Assembly: GCA_005843825.1 (NCBI GenBank)
Contig: SZXX01000043.1
Location: 1 to 64,000, forward strand
Length of the DNA stretch: 64,000 nt
Origin: Chlorobium sp.
GTDB lineage: Bacteria > Bacteroidota > Chlorobiia > Chlorobiales > Chlorobiaceae
Direction: 5' to 3'
The position numbers and the translations under genes were made by a program. This document shows, piece after piece, positions 46,998 through 56,466 of this stretch. Every line of letters starts with the position of its first letter. Position 1 is the first letter of the stretch. The notes under the pieces were generated by a model, which did no database searches, was not told the origin of the DNA, and saw only the letters and a list, made by a program, of their open reading frames with translations.

Positions 46998-47846
46998 TCA
47001 ACTAACTCTTGAAACAACGAATGTCTGGAGGTATGTTTTCCTGGTTATTTTTCCCATAAAAAATACAGCACCAACACCAAGCCTCATCACCAATCTAATT
47101 AAACTATTTTTTGCAGGAATATCTATGGCTGCCAAAGGCGCATTATGATTGATAATATTTTCAACTCGAAACAAGCCATCTTTTGTTAACAACCTGTAAA
47201 GACTTTTTTGACTGAAGTGGTTCAGGTGATGAGGATCATATAATCGATTAAAAGCAGAATGAAACCCTAACAATCTTAGTATAGATGCCAGTTTATACAG
47301 CATTCCACTGCTGTTTACTGTCATCAAACAAGCAAAACCATTGCTGTTTAACAATTTATGTATTCTATGCACATAGGCGTTCACGTCACTTATATGTTCA
47401 ATAACAGCCAGAGAAATAACAACGTCAAAATTTTTCTTGAAGTCATAAGCAAGGAAATCACCTTGCCAAAAAGTAAAACCCGCATCATGAACAAATGTAG
47501 GAGAAAGATCGATTCCATGTAATTCCGCTTCATCTAATACTCCCTTAAAATACGTCAACAATGCGCCGTCGCCGCATCCTACATCCAAAATTGATTTAGC
47601 TTTTTTCTGCTTTATCAATCCACCTAACAGTGAAAACAATTTGTAGTTAGGATTATTAAACCAGTTTCTATGTGTATTCAGATAATAGTCACTGTTATAA
47701 GTCTCTTTCTTTGAAACAGAAGTAATATCAGTAAAATAATGACAACATTTATCACATTTATTTAACGCGGCATTACTCATCCTAACCCATGGATGAGATT
47801 GAGATTGACATATTGGACATATTGAGTAAGCCTCTGGGATTTTCAT
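46998..47846 (-). CDS. Class I methyltransferase with N-terminal zinc ribbon
   Basis: The 282-residue protein has a four-cysteine ribbon (SICPICQSQS, then CDKCCHYF), a Rossmann methyltransferase fold (ILDVGCGDGALLTYFKGVLD) and VISLAVIEHISDVNAYVHRI. It resembles the enzyme at 44322-45308 in layout, suggesting related roles in modifying adjacent sugars. A C-terminal hydrophobic helix (LVMRLGVGAVFFMG) may link it to the membrane. The gene is AT-rich. Confidence 0.8.
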   Translation of the reverse strand: MKIPEAYSICPICQSQSHPWVRMSNAALNKCDKCCHYFTDITSVSKKETYNSDYYLNTHRNWFNNPNYKLFSLLGGLIKQKKAKSILDVGCGDGALLTYFKGVLDEAELHGIDLSPTFVHDAGFTFWQGDFLAYDFKKNFDVVISLAVIEHISDVNAYVHRIHKLLNSNGFACLMTVNSSGMLYKLASILRLLGFHSAFNRLYDPHHLNHFSQKSLYRLLTKDGLFRVENIINHNAPLAAIDIPAKNSLIRLVMRLGVGAVFFMGKITRKTYLQTFVVSRVS

Positions 47847-47894
47847 GTATTATGCTAGTTTTTTAAACAGCTTTGCTGCATTACAGAAATATCA

Positions 47895-48578
47895 TCATTT
47901 TAAGGATGCCACAACACAGTATTGAGCTCCAAGCGGCAACCAGCTCAAAAAAGCCTCAATTTTTGAAAGTTTTCTAAACATATATGGAAAGAAAAGAAAA
48001 TATACTGTTCTTTCAACTTGAAAACCTGAATATTCCAACAGCATTCGTGAATCCCGAGAAAAGAGAAGAATTGCATCCTGATCAAATTCACAACGAGATA
48101 CAACCAAATTTGTTAACGGATTATATGGATTGTGTTCAAAAACACATATCTGCCCACTAACAGACATCAATTTATTTAACAGACCCGTAATGGTTTGTCG
48201 TTCATGACAGGGAATATGATGGAAAACATTAGCAACGTAAATCAAATCAAAATAACCTGCATACGAAGCAATAAATTTCTGATCAGCCAAGCAATAAAAA
48301 TCAATATCCTTATTGTTTGTACGGGCATGTTCAATAGATATTTCGGAAATATCAACACCAACAATCCTGGCATGAGGAAATGAATCCCTAAGCATTAATG
48401 AAGTATCACCGAGACCACAGCCAAAATCCAATATTGATTTGATCTTTTTCGACCCAATAACATTTCTTACGATATCGACTTTTCTATGCAGATAGTATTC
48501 ATCAAAACCGCCAACCAGGGACAATGAATTATCAAGTAATGTTTTATAGTCATCAGCATAGTGATCAAACTGAACCAT
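47895..48578 (-). CDS. Class I SAM-dependent methyltransferase
   Basis: The 227-residue enzyme shows motif I SILDFGCGLGDTSLMLRD, ARIVGVDISEISIEHART and VANVFHHIPCHERQTI. There is no zinc ribbon. It lies between another methyltransferase and the SDR gene and is on the same strand. The substrate is probably a polysaccharide precursor and cannot be narrowed further. Confidence 0.8.
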   Translation of the reverse strand: MVQFDHYADDYKTLLDNSLSLVGGFDEYYLHRKVDIVRNVIGSKKIKSILDFGCGLGDTSLMLRDSFPHARIVGVDISEISIEHARTNNKDIDFYCLADQKFIASYAGYFDLIYVANVFHHIPCHERQTITGLLNKLMSVSGQICVFEHNPYNPLTNLVVSRCEFDQDAILLFSRDSRMLLEYSGFQVERTVYFLFFPYMFRKLSKIEAFLSWLPLGAQYCVVASLK

Positions 48579-48630
48579 ATCGCAACATTTTATCTATTAT
48601 AATTGCTATTTGATGCAAAACACATCCAAC

Positions 48631-49575
48631 TCAACTTTTACAGTTTTTAACAGCAACCATCTCAGAAGTCAATATTTGTGAAATACCAACGAAAAGATTT
48701 GTTGTGATGAATCGATTAAACTCAGGAAATACTATCGATCTAAAACACATGCGTCGAGGATAAAAATTGCTTAATCTTGATGACATGTTAATAATTTGGG
48801 GTGAACGCCGAGTAATACTCTTGAAATAAGAAATAATATTTGCAACCGTTGTCGGATGTTCGGAAGCGATGATTTTAACACAAGGCTCCGGGGTTTTTAT
48901 TGCTCTCAACGCATGGATCATTATCTTCGCGGCATCATCAACCGCTATATAGTCCCGAATAGTATCTAACGGCACATAAATCTGAATGGGCTGCTTTTTA
49001 AGGATACACCTCGCCATATGCGTTAAAAGACCCTGACGCTTGTTAACTGACTGATTAGTCCCATAAAGTGTTGAAATACGAGCCAATAATGAGGTAACGT
49101 TCTGATTTCTATAGGTGAATTCGGTAATTATCTGCTCCTGAATAATCTTGACTTTTGCATAGTCTGTCGTAAAAGCAACATCACTCTTCTCAGTGATAAT
49201 AAAATCATTAGATGCTGAGTATATCGAACCGGCAGAGCTGGTAAAAGCAATAGCACCTTTTTTTTGACTCAAATGTTCATCTGATTCGATCTGATGAAGT
49301 AACAGCTCAAGCGCTTGAGTTTCCGTATCGAGTTCAGACGCTGAGCTGTTCATAGATCCTATTCCGGCAGCCCAATAAATTTCCCATCTGTCTGAATCAG
49401 CAACAAAGGAAGAAAATGCTTTAACTGAAGAAACAATTTGATATGAAAGGATATGCTCATCACACCAGCTAAATCGCTCAACCGGATCAAATAATTCGTT
49501 GCCATAACTAAAAAGAATCCTAAACAATGCCTGACCTAAAAGACCATGACTTCCTACAACCCACACTCGGCTCAT
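48631..49575 (-). CDS. NAD-dependent epimerase/dehydratase family protein
   Basis: The 314-residue SDR has VWVVGSHGLLGQALF as the Rossmann GxxGxxG, FTSSAGSIYS as the catalytic Ser/Tyr-lead segment and DYAKVKIIQE as the Tyr-x3-Lys pair. Sugar-nucleotide reductases and epimerases share this layout. It overlaps the glycosyltransferase gene at 49572 by 4 nt. The reaction is not predictable from sequence alone. Confidence 0.78.
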   Translation of the reverse strand: MSRVWVVGSHGLLGQALFRILFSYGNELFDPVERFSWCDEHILSYQIVSSVKAFSSFVADSDRWEIYWAAGIGSMNSSASELDTETQALELLLHQIESDEHLSQKKGAIAFTSSAGSIYSASNDFIITEKSDVAFTTDYAKVKIIQEQIITEFTYRNQNVTSLLARISTLYGTNQSVNKRQGLLTHMARCILKKQPIQIYVPLDTIRDYIAVDDAAKIMIHALRAIKTPEPCVKIIASEHPTTVANIISYFKSITRRSPQIINMSSRLSNFYPRRMCFRSIVFPEFNRFITTNLFVGISQILTSEMVAVKNCKS

Positions 49576-50546
49576 ATGACAGTTCCGGAACGAGTTGGTT
49601 TAGTACTTACCATATATAACGGCTTCCCCATCGCAATGGTCAGGTTCAAGGCAAGGTACTCGGCTATTACCCCGAGTGCAGTCAGGATGCAACCGGAAAA
49701 AAATGCTATTGTAATAATGAGTGAGGTCCAGCCTTGAATAGATATATCACCAAACATTTTCAAAAATATCACATATCCGGCAAGAGATGCAGCAATAGCG
49801 ACTGAAAACAAACCCATGATCGTAACAAATCTTAATGGGCGAGTCCCTAAAGCAATGATCATGTGCCAAAAATGAGCAAGTAGTTTCATATAGGAATATC
49901 CGGACGGTCGATCCATCTCATTTCGCAACACAACAGGACAATACCCGATGCGTCCGGCTATCCATGAAAGCGCCACATCCAGATAAATCCCACTGCCACA
50001 GTAAGCCGCTAAAATTCTTCCTACCTCCCCGTCAATTAAACGGAAACTGTTGAATTGAACTGCATTTGAGCTATCAAGTAGCTTTAGAGCTATCCCTTTG
50101 GCGGTTCTGCTGAGTATGTTACGAAGCCAACCATGAGGCGGGGGGGTTATCGATTTTGCATATACCACCTGAAGTGAAGCATCCACTGCCTTGTCAAGCA
50201 TGTGACAAATATCTGCCGGTGATTGCTGTCCATCTTCATCCATTGTAACTATCCAGTCACCTGATGCACTTGCCATTCCTGCCAAAGTGGCGGCATGCTG
50301 GCCAAAGTTCCGAGACAGCCAGACAGGACGGATAAATTTGTATTCGTCACGAAGATGTTCAATGATTTTATCAGATGAATCCGGACCGCAATCATGAACA
50401 AGCAACACCTCACAAACGATAAACTGATTACCGTTTGGTGTTGTCTGTTCATAAGTCAGCGGCAAAATTTCCTTCAAAAGCTTTGGAAGCGTTTTTTGTC
50501 CTGAATAAACAGGAATCACCAGAGAAACGAGATGCTTAATCTTCAT
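49572..50546 (-). CDS. Glycosyltransferase family 2, DPM/GtrB-ArnC type
   Basis: The 324-residue protein joins a GT-A catalytic domain (SLVIPVYSGQKTLP, VLLVHDCGPDSSD and WIVTMDEDGQQSP with the DxD-like acidic motif) to two C-terminal transmembrane helices (FVTIMGLFSVAIAASLAGYV, then IITIAFFSGCILTALGVIAE). This is the architecture of polyprenyl-phosphate glycosyltransferases such as GtrB and ArnC. It would charge undecaprenyl phosphate with a sugar at the inner membrane. No GtrA-like flippase is visible nearby. Confidence 0.88.
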   Translation of the reverse strand: MKIKHLVSLVIPVYSGQKTLPKLLKEILPLTYEQTTPNGNQFIVCEVLLVHDCGPDSSDKIIEHLRDEYKFIRPVWLSRNFGQHAATLAGMASASGDWIVTMDEDGQQSPADICHMLDKAVDASLQVVYAKSITPPPHGWLRNILSRTAKGIALKLLDSSNAVQFNSFRLIDGEVGRILAAYCGSGIYLDVALSWIAGRIGYCPVVLRNEMDRPSGYSYMKLLAHFWHMIIALGTRPLRFVTIMGLFSVAIAASLAGYVIFLKMFGDISIQGWTSLIITIAFFSGCILTALGVIAEYLALNLTIAMGKPLYMVSTKPTRSGTVI

Positions 50547-50563
50547 AACTTCAAATAGTTATT

Positions 50564-52408
50564 TCACAATCGACCCTGCATCCAATTGTATGCAATCGCT
50601 GCATATTCATAGGTAATAATACGAATCTGATCAACACTGGCGGTCCACTTTGGATCGACTGATGGAGTATCCACAACCGCAGGAGTGAGCACAACAATAT
50701 CAGGAGCTTGTTTTCTCCATGTCCAGAGCGCACGGCGACCGTGGTATGGGGAGGTCAAAAAGAGGATAGAGTGGTCACCCTCATGCCTTAACTGCTGAGT
50801 TACCATCTGCACATTCTCGCTGGTACTGCTTGGGAATTTATAAAGAATATGAATGGCTGATGTTGCAACACCTTTGTCTTCTAAATATAGTTTGATAACC
50901 TCAACTTCTGAAATGTTCTGATTTCGGCCTGATGAGAGAAAAATAGAGGGGGCATAACCTTGTTTGTAGAATCGAACCGCGTCAAGTGCCCTGCGCTGAT
51001 AACTGTCATTTCGGTATGTGGTTTCGCCATTACCGCTGAAAACAACAATGGCATCAACCTTTCGAGGGAGATGACGAACTACCAACTGATCTCCGATAAA
51101 CCAGAATAACGGGGTATTGAAAACGAGCAAATAAAATGCACAAATAATCGCGATTGTTCTGACCATGCGGATAAAAGAGCGTCTGTAGTATTTGGTCAGA
51201 CTCTCTTTCCATGAAACCTCGTTCTGTGACTTGAGATAAAGATGCCGGTCTATAACCTCAACAATTCCCTCAAATCGCTTTTCCCAAGTATTTTCCTTTG
51301 CCACCCCAATACGTCTTTCAGTGAGACTTTGTGACCGGATAGACGGATCATCAAGTGCCTGTTTGACTTTAACGATAAAATCGGATGTGTCCTGCCCTAT
51401 GGCAACCGTATCGGGATATCTGGCACTGAAGGCTCGCACTTCACGCAAGTTTGTTGAAACAACCGGCACGCCGATTGCGAGATACTCATTCAATTTGCAT
51501 GAGTAGACACTGTCAGTGAAAGGTGTCTTGAGATATGGAATGAGTGCGACATCAAAACCCTTCAGATAGGCAGGAATCTCGTTATGGTCTCTTGCGCCAA
51601 GTAATTTAATATTAGGAGCCGATTTAAGCGCGCGCATATCGGCAAACGAAGGGCCCACCAGTGCTAATGTTGCATTAGGAATCTTTGATGCCATTTCAAG
51701 CAGCAGATTCTGATCAAGAACTCCGCTCAAGGCTCCAACATAGCCAATAATCGGCCTCGGAAGCTCGGCAAGATCATCCGGAATGAATGCGTGCTCCAAA
51801 GCTGCAGCAAACTTTGAAAAATCGACCCCGCTTGGAAATGAATAGACATGCTCAGCATGCTTCTCTGCTCTCTCGCGAATAGCTTCAGATGTAACAAAAA
51901 CCAGATCAGCCTCTCGAAAAAGAATATTCTCCCAAGGTACCAATTGCTGCACATCAGGTGAAGAGCCCGACATATTATCCACACAGTAATACACAACCAA
52001 TGCAGAGTCAACATCTTTAATCAGAGCCTGTGCAAGCGGAGTTGGCAAAAAAGTAAAGATAACCGGATTGTGAAAATGCGCTGACCGAATCCACTGCTTG
52101 ACCGATCTGGAGAGGATAAATCTATTGATGGCACCCGCAACGCGAGAGTATGGAAAAGGCAGAAACAAAGGAGAGAATACCGTCAAACCGGGCTGCACCT
52201 CCCGAAATCCACGAACACTTTTTACCCAGTTGACTATTCTCTCACGCATCCTGCCAATATCAGCAAGCCTTGGAGCACGTGCACCGGTATTTTCAACAAA
52301 AAGCACCCGGTTGCCAGTATCAACTATCGAAGTCGCCAACTGATGATGCATCTGCCAGTGCGTCGACCAATCTATGGACGAGATAATGACAACATTCTTG
52401 TTTTTCAT
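50564..52408 (-). CDS. Fusion of a GT4-type glycosyltransferase with a membrane-anchored YdcF/DUF218 domain
   Basis: The 614-residue protein starts at ATG 52408 (MKNKNVVIISS). Residues about 1-395 form a GT-B glycosyltransferase, with PRPIIGYVGALSGV, DVALIPYLKTPFTDSVYS and KLNEYLAIGVPVVSTNLREV. A transmembrane helix near 420-440 (IAIICAFYLLVFNTPLFWF) follows. The rest is a DUF218 domain (VDAIVVFSGNGETTYRND, then FLTSPYHGRRALW), a fold found in YdcF and the exported SanA/ElyC envelope proteins. The two halves are normally separate genes. A link between cytoplasmic transfer and periplasmic envelope function is inferred. Confidence 0.8.
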   Translation of the reverse strand: MKNKNVVIISSIDWSTHWQMHHQLATSIVDTGNRVLFVENTGARAPRLADIGRMRERIVNWVKSVRGFREVQPGLTVFSPLFLPFPYSRVAGAINRFILSRSVKQWIRSAHFHNPVIFTFLPTPLAQALIKDVDSALVVYYCVDNMSGSSPDVQQLVPWENILFREADLVFVTSEAIRERAEKHAEHVYSFPSGVDFSKFAAALEHAFIPDDLAELPRPIIGYVGALSGVLDQNLLLEMASKIPNATLALVGPSFADMRALKSAPNIKLLGARDHNEIPAYLKGFDVALIPYLKTPFTDSVYSCKLNEYLAIGVPVVSTNLREVRAFSARYPDTVAIGQDTSDFIVKVKQALDDPSIRSQSLTERRIGVAKENTWEKRFEGIVEVIDRHLYLKSQNEVSWKESLTKYYRRSFIRMVRTIAIICAFYLLVFNTPLFWFIGDQLVVRHLPRKVDAIVVFSGNGETTYRNDSYQRRALDAVRFYKQGYAPSIFLSSGRNQNISEVEVIKLYLEDKGVATSAIHILYKFPSSTSENVQMVTQQLRHEGDHSILFLTSPYHGRRALWTWRKQAPDIVVLTPAVVDTPSVDPKWTASVDQIRIITYEYAAIAYNWMQGRL

Positions 52409-52468
52409 GGAGAATGGTTTATTCGGCGGCGTCAAAAACAACAACCATTATATTATTTTAAAGAAAAA

Positions 52469-53254
52469 TCATACCGCAGAAAATGCTACAGAGAGCGGAT
52501 CTACACTCCGCCATCGATACCAATCCCAAGCACCCGATAGCTTTTGCCGCAAAATGTCAGGTGTATCATCACACACAATTACACAGCGGTTCAACATCAA
52601 CGGATCACGTGAACGCTGGTTGATATCAAAACGGCTACAGACACCGAGCTGATAGCCTGCAGACAAGGCCGCATCCCTGACTCTTCTGTCCGAAAAACCG
52701 TGTGGATAGGCCAAAGTTGTAACTGATCGACCAATCAGATCCTCCAGATAGTGCCTGCTGTCACGCAACTCTGCACGCAGTTGACTATCGGAGCACCTTG
52801 TCAGGTGACAGTGAGAACATCCATGAGCTCCAATGCTAGCACCTGGTTGCTGCGCTAATTGTTTCAACTCATCAGATGATAAAAAACCACGCTCATGACG
52901 ACGGATAAAATCACTTGTAACAAAAACGGTAAAAGGAATGCCTCTCTCGGCAAGTCGAGGAGCGGCTATATGCAGATTATCGGCATATCCATCGTCAAAC
53001 GTGATGGCAACGCTTAATTCAACCTCCGGAACCAGTAATGGCAGTAGCGGAACTGTCCGCATGCGGGAAAGCACATCCAGATGCTGGCGAAAAAGCTTTT
53101 CAGATATAGTATGAAGCCCAAGCTTATCTCCGTACACAAAAGAGCCAACCGAATGGTACATCAGGATTCGTAATCCGCATCGGGGTGAAAACGGCTTGCG
53201 AGCCAAGGCTGTGCCTTGTGCCAAAGCATGCAAGGCTAAAGTTTGCCACCTCAT
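52469..53254 (-). CDS. Polysaccharide deacetylase (NodB/CE4-like)
   Basis: The 261-residue protein shows the NodB homology core: VAITFDDGYADNL (catalytic Asp-Asp), GAHGCSHCHLTRCS and LAYPHGFSDRRVR. It would remove N-acetyl groups from the exported glycan. An N-terminal hydrophobic export signal is not clear. It overlaps the FemAB-like gene by 4 nt. Such deacetylases occur together with FemAB-like proteins in PEP-CTERM/exosortase-type exopolysaccharide loci. Confidence 0.87.
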   Translation of the reverse strand: MRWQTLALHALAQGTALARKPFSPRCGLRILMYHSVGSFVYGDKLGLHTISEKLFRQHLDVLSRMRTVPLLPLLVPEVELSVAITFDDGYADNLHIAAPRLAERGIPFTVFVTSDFIRRHERGFLSSDELKQLAQQPGASIGAHGCSHCHLTRCSDSQLRAELRDSRHYLEDLIGRSVTTLAYPHGFSDRRVRDAALSAGYQLGVCSRFDINQRSRDPLMLNRCVIVCDDTPDILRQKLSGAWDWYRWRSVDPLSVAFSAV

Positions 53255-54270
53255 AGATGGGACCCTCGAAAGCCGATAGCCAGATTAACCGCTACTCTGA
53301 ACCATTCAGAGGGAGCCGATTCCCACTCACCCAGTTGCTCTACAATTTGACCGCCAAATCCACACTTATAGTGATTGACCCCTGCTGCCTCTCGACGAAC
53401 AGGATCAATACCGCCAAAATCAAAATTAGTAATACCACGTTCTATCAATTCCTGCATAAGGCGCTCAAACATCGCATAAGCCGCACTCACTTCACGCCCC
53501 TGAGTGCCAGTTGATGCCACCATATAAAATGCAGTACTGCCAAAAAGAAGTACCAGACAACCGGTAACAGGCTTATTATCCATATACCCCACAAGAATCA
53601 AAACCTTACTGCCGAGAGCATCACGCATGCATTGCAGCTCTTCAAAGGCTGTTGTGATTGACGGAAGCTGTTTGTTTAAAACCATCTCTTGATGAAGAGC
53701 ATAAAGCTCCCTCAAAAGCTGATCGCTGCTTCCCAATTTCCAGCTTATGGCTGCTCCTACAGCTTTTTTGGTATAGTAACGATGCTTTGCAGTCATCTTC
53801 TCCCTCAGCATGGCCATGGAGTTGTCAAGCTTGATTCGAACGGTATAACCGCTGTTTATTTTACAGTACGGACGCAGACAAACCCGGTTAACCCCGAACG
53901 AAAGAAGAGAATGATTGGGCGTTTGGCTGTTAAAGCGAATAAGAGAAACCGGATAATTTGCGCGAACAGCAGCAATGAGATTTTGAACCAGCTCAGTAAT
54001 ATCAGACTCCCTGCTATCGGGAAAACGAAATACCAGTCCACCGGGCACCCAGATAAAAAAAGTTCTGAATGACATAGACTTTACTAACATCTGTGCCATA
54101 CCCACAGGATTTCCCATCTTGTCCAGACAGCAATAACGCAACGGAATCCAATTTGAGCGAGATTTATACTCACCCCACCCGTAGGACTGAAACACTGAAC
54201 TGTCGTCGGCAAAAGATAGTGATTGATCCCAGGACTCTGCTGTCCCAGTCCATGACTGCCACATCAACAT
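53251..54270 (-). CDS. GNAT/FemAB-like acyltransferase
   Basis: The 339-residue protein has two GNAT-like halves. It shows VFQSYGWGEYKSRSNWIPLR near the start, then FIWVPGGLVFRFP and LYALHQEMVLNKQ, and the C-terminal GITNFDFGGIDPVRREAAGV typical of FemAB-related proteins in exopolysaccharide loci. FemAB-like enzymes transfer amino acids or acyl groups from tRNA or other donors to amino sugars. It overlaps the DegT-like gene by 7 nt, and the deacetylase gene follows. Confidence 0.82.
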   Translation of the reverse strand: MLMWQSWTGTAESWDQSLSFADDSSVFQSYGWGEYKSRSNWIPLRYCCLDKMGNPVGMAQMLVKSMSFRTFFIWVPGGLVFRFPDSRESDITELVQNLIAAVRANYPVSLIRFNSQTPNHSLLSFGVNRVCLRPYCKINSGYTVRIKLDNSMAMLREKMTAKHRYYTKKAVGAAISWKLGSSDQLLRELYALHQEMVLNKQLPSITTAFEELQCMRDALGSKVLILVGYMDNKPVTGCLVLLFGSTAFYMVASTGTQGREVSAAYAMFERLMQELIERGITNFDFGGIDPVRREAAGVNHYKCGFGGQIVEQLGEWESAPSEWFRVAVNLAIGFRGSHL

Positions 54271-55292
54271 AGAAAATTAACCAGCCATAAGGTTCTGTAA
54301 TGCAGAGGAGCTTCAGACTCAACTGCCGCAGGAAGAGCAGGCCAGTGAATACAATCAAAACCTCGTGAACGGGCAACTCTTGTTACCTGCTGTGCAGCCC
54401 TCTCCTCTGCATAAAATGGATAACAGTAAGGCACCGTACCTTCAGGCAACTCATTAAACAGCGGTTTAATATGCATCGATGAAAACAATTTATGAAACTC
54501 TCCATAGAGCCTGCGGCGCCGCCCAATCTCTCCGGCAAAATCCTGTTTTGCAAACATTGACATAGAAACATGATGCGGAGCAGGCAACAACGGCAGCTCA
54601 AATTCATCTGCGCTTTGAGATGTTGCTATGGGATAGCCTGTCCTCAAGTACCGGAATTTACGTATCAGCTCCTGACCGAGAGCATGGAAAGCTATCCCTG
54701 TGTTCCGCTCTATCCTTGAGAGGCCGTAGTTAAGCCAAAATGACAGAGGTAAAGATTCCCGAGAAAAAGGCAACTGTTCACTCAAGCAGGACTGCCACTC
54801 CTGAGTGTTGGCCATAAGCATGGCACCATCAGGCAATAGAAATGTTTTACGAATTGAAAAGATGCCGAAATCCCCTCTTTCCCCCAAAAGTCGCCCTGCG
54901 GCATCGCAACTTAATAAACCGTGTGCATTGTCTTCAATTAGAACAGCACCATACTTGGCACAGTAGCGGCGAAACACAAGAAGATCCTGTGGAAATCCGA
55001 AATAATTAACCGCCAGAACTGCCCTTACACGACCAGAAACAGGCAGCTCTAAAGGCCTCAAATCCCTGTCAACTTCATAAAAAACCGGAACTGCGCCTGC
55101 CGCATGTATCGGAGCAAGCAAATCTCTGCATATAAATGCCGGCAGCAGCACACGATCACCCGGCAGTATCTGCATGCAGGTAAAAACCTCATGAAGTGCA
55201 TGACGCGCAAGACGGTAATAGCGCACTTTTAAAGCATATCTGTGAAGATCAAACGGAAAAACAGATGCTGTATCAAGATTTAATGGCGCCAT
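54264..55292 (-). CDS. DegT/DnrJ/EryC1/StrS-like aminotransferase
   Basis: The 342-residue PLP-dependent protein has VLLPAFICRDLLAPIHAAGA, VLIEDNAHGLL with the pyridine-nitrogen-binding Asp, and FGIFSIRKTFLLPDGAMLMA with the probable Schiff-base lysine. It is shorter and more divergent than a canonical sugar aminotransferase, so activity on a nucleotide keto-sugar is likely but not certain. It leads the group DegT-like, FemAB-like, deacetylase, which are joined by short overlaps. Confidence 0.8.
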   Translation of the reverse strand: MAPLNLDTASVFPFDLHRYALKVRYYRLARHALHEVFTCMQILPGDRVLLPAFICRDLLAPIHAAGAVPVFYEVDRDLRPLELPVSGRVRAVLAVNYFGFPQDLLVFRRYCAKYGAVLIEDNAHGLLSCDAAGRLLGERGDFGIFSIRKTFLLPDGAMLMANTQEWQSCLSEQLPFSRESLPLSFWLNYGLSRIERNTGIAFHALGQELIRKFRYLRTGYPIATSQSADEFELPLLPAPHHVSMSMFAKQDFAGEIGRRRRLYGEFHKLFSSMHIKPLFNELPEGTVPYCYPFYAEERAAQQVTRVARSRGFDCIHWPALPAAVESEAPLHYRTLWLVNFLC

Positions 55293-55405
55293 TTCAACTG
55301 TTATGCTCTAAAGTGGAATGCGCACCTTCACGGCAAAGCACTGAAAAATTCTTCCCCCAGTAACGTATCAGGACAAATTGCCATAGGCTTGGATCATGAA
55401 AATAA

Positions 55406-56269
55406 TCACTGTTTTCTGCAATGAAATGAGTGCTGACGGGCTAAACACCTTAAAAATCCGAAATTATTTGACAAAAGGGAGTCGAGTTGACCAAGCCTGC
55501 TTCCTGCTCGGCCGGGAAACAGAAAGTGCAGTTCAGGAGTGAAAAGTATTTCGCTCCATCGTTCAGAAACCTTACTGCCAAAAACCTCTTCAATGAACAT
55601 TTTCTGTTCCTCCGATGCTCTTGCCAGCCAAAAAGCCCCCGGCACATCTCCTTTCGTAATGTAATTTCTCCCGAACAAACGATAGAGCCAGCGAACAGGT
55701 GGCTGAACATTCAGTGAATAGTTGGCAAACAAACCGGAATGCGGTTTAAGAACCCGGTACGCCTCCCGCAGCGCTTTGTTATAATCAGGAATATGCTGAA
55801 ATGTCTGAACAGTCCATATTCCGTCAAAACCGGAAAATCCATCATCAATCACAAATGGTAATGCAGTCGCATCTGCATGAATCAATACCACTTGACGCCC
55901 TACAAGATCACCCAAAACGTTTTTGGCATGGATTAAATTTGAACGCACGAAGTCCATAATCACAACACCAACATCAGGACGTTTCCTGGCAAGATGGCGC
56001 CAATGCCAACCCCAGCAACCGCCAATATCCAAAATCAGCGCACCATGAGGCATGTTCAGAAGAAACCGATCAACCTCACAATCCATAACCGGTATCGAAT
56101 GGCTGTTACTGATTACCTGCAGATAATTGTCATAACTATCGGCTGCTATACGTTCACGGAGTGATTTTTCGACAGATTGGGATGAAGAGATATCCGATAA
56201 CACCTGACAATATATTCCATCACTGTCAACTGTAAATTTATTTATAAGTGCAGGTAATTGCGAATGCAT
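55406..56269 (-). CDS. Class I SAM-dependent methyltransferase
   Basis: The 287-residue protein has LILDIGGCWGWHWRHLARKR as motif I, VVIMDFVRSNLIHAKNV and GIWTVQTFQHIPDYNKALRE. A C-terminal segment near residue 250 looks separate from the methyltransferase fold. It stands between intergenic gaps of 113 nt and 197 nt. The substrate is unknown. Confidence 0.8.
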   Translation of the reverse strand: MHSQLPALINKFTVDSDGIYCQVLSDISSSQSVEKSLRERIAADSYDNYLQVISNSHSIPVMDCEVDRFLLNMPHGALILDIGGCWGWHWRHLARKRPDVGVVIMDFVRSNLIHAKNVLGDLVGRQVVLIHADATALPFVIDDGFSGFDGIWTVQTFQHIPDYNKALREAYRVLKPHSGLFANYSLNVQPPVRWLYRLFGRNYITKGDVPGAFWLARASEEQKMFIEEVFGSKVSERWSEILFTPELHFLFPGRAGSRLGQLDSLLSNNFGFLRCLARQHSFHCRKQ

Positions 56270-56466
56270 GAAAAAAATGTAAGTAATAAGGCAAATTGGA
56301 GAATTTTGAAACCCAACTTAACTGGCAGGAAATCTTTACTCTTTGCAGGTAAAGTTAACAGGATTGACGCAGCAAAAGGATTTTTTCCATAACCTGGTGG
56401 CTTTTTAGACGGAGGCACGTCCATATGGGATTACCCCGGAATATTCAGTACTGGCATTTATTCCTC

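Noticed and set aside
56242-56424. 60-residue minus-strand frame beginning MDVPPSKKPPGYGKNPF
   Set aside because: It overlaps a methyltransferase gene and has no family or Shine-Dalgarno support; it may be a dispersed non-coding repeat.
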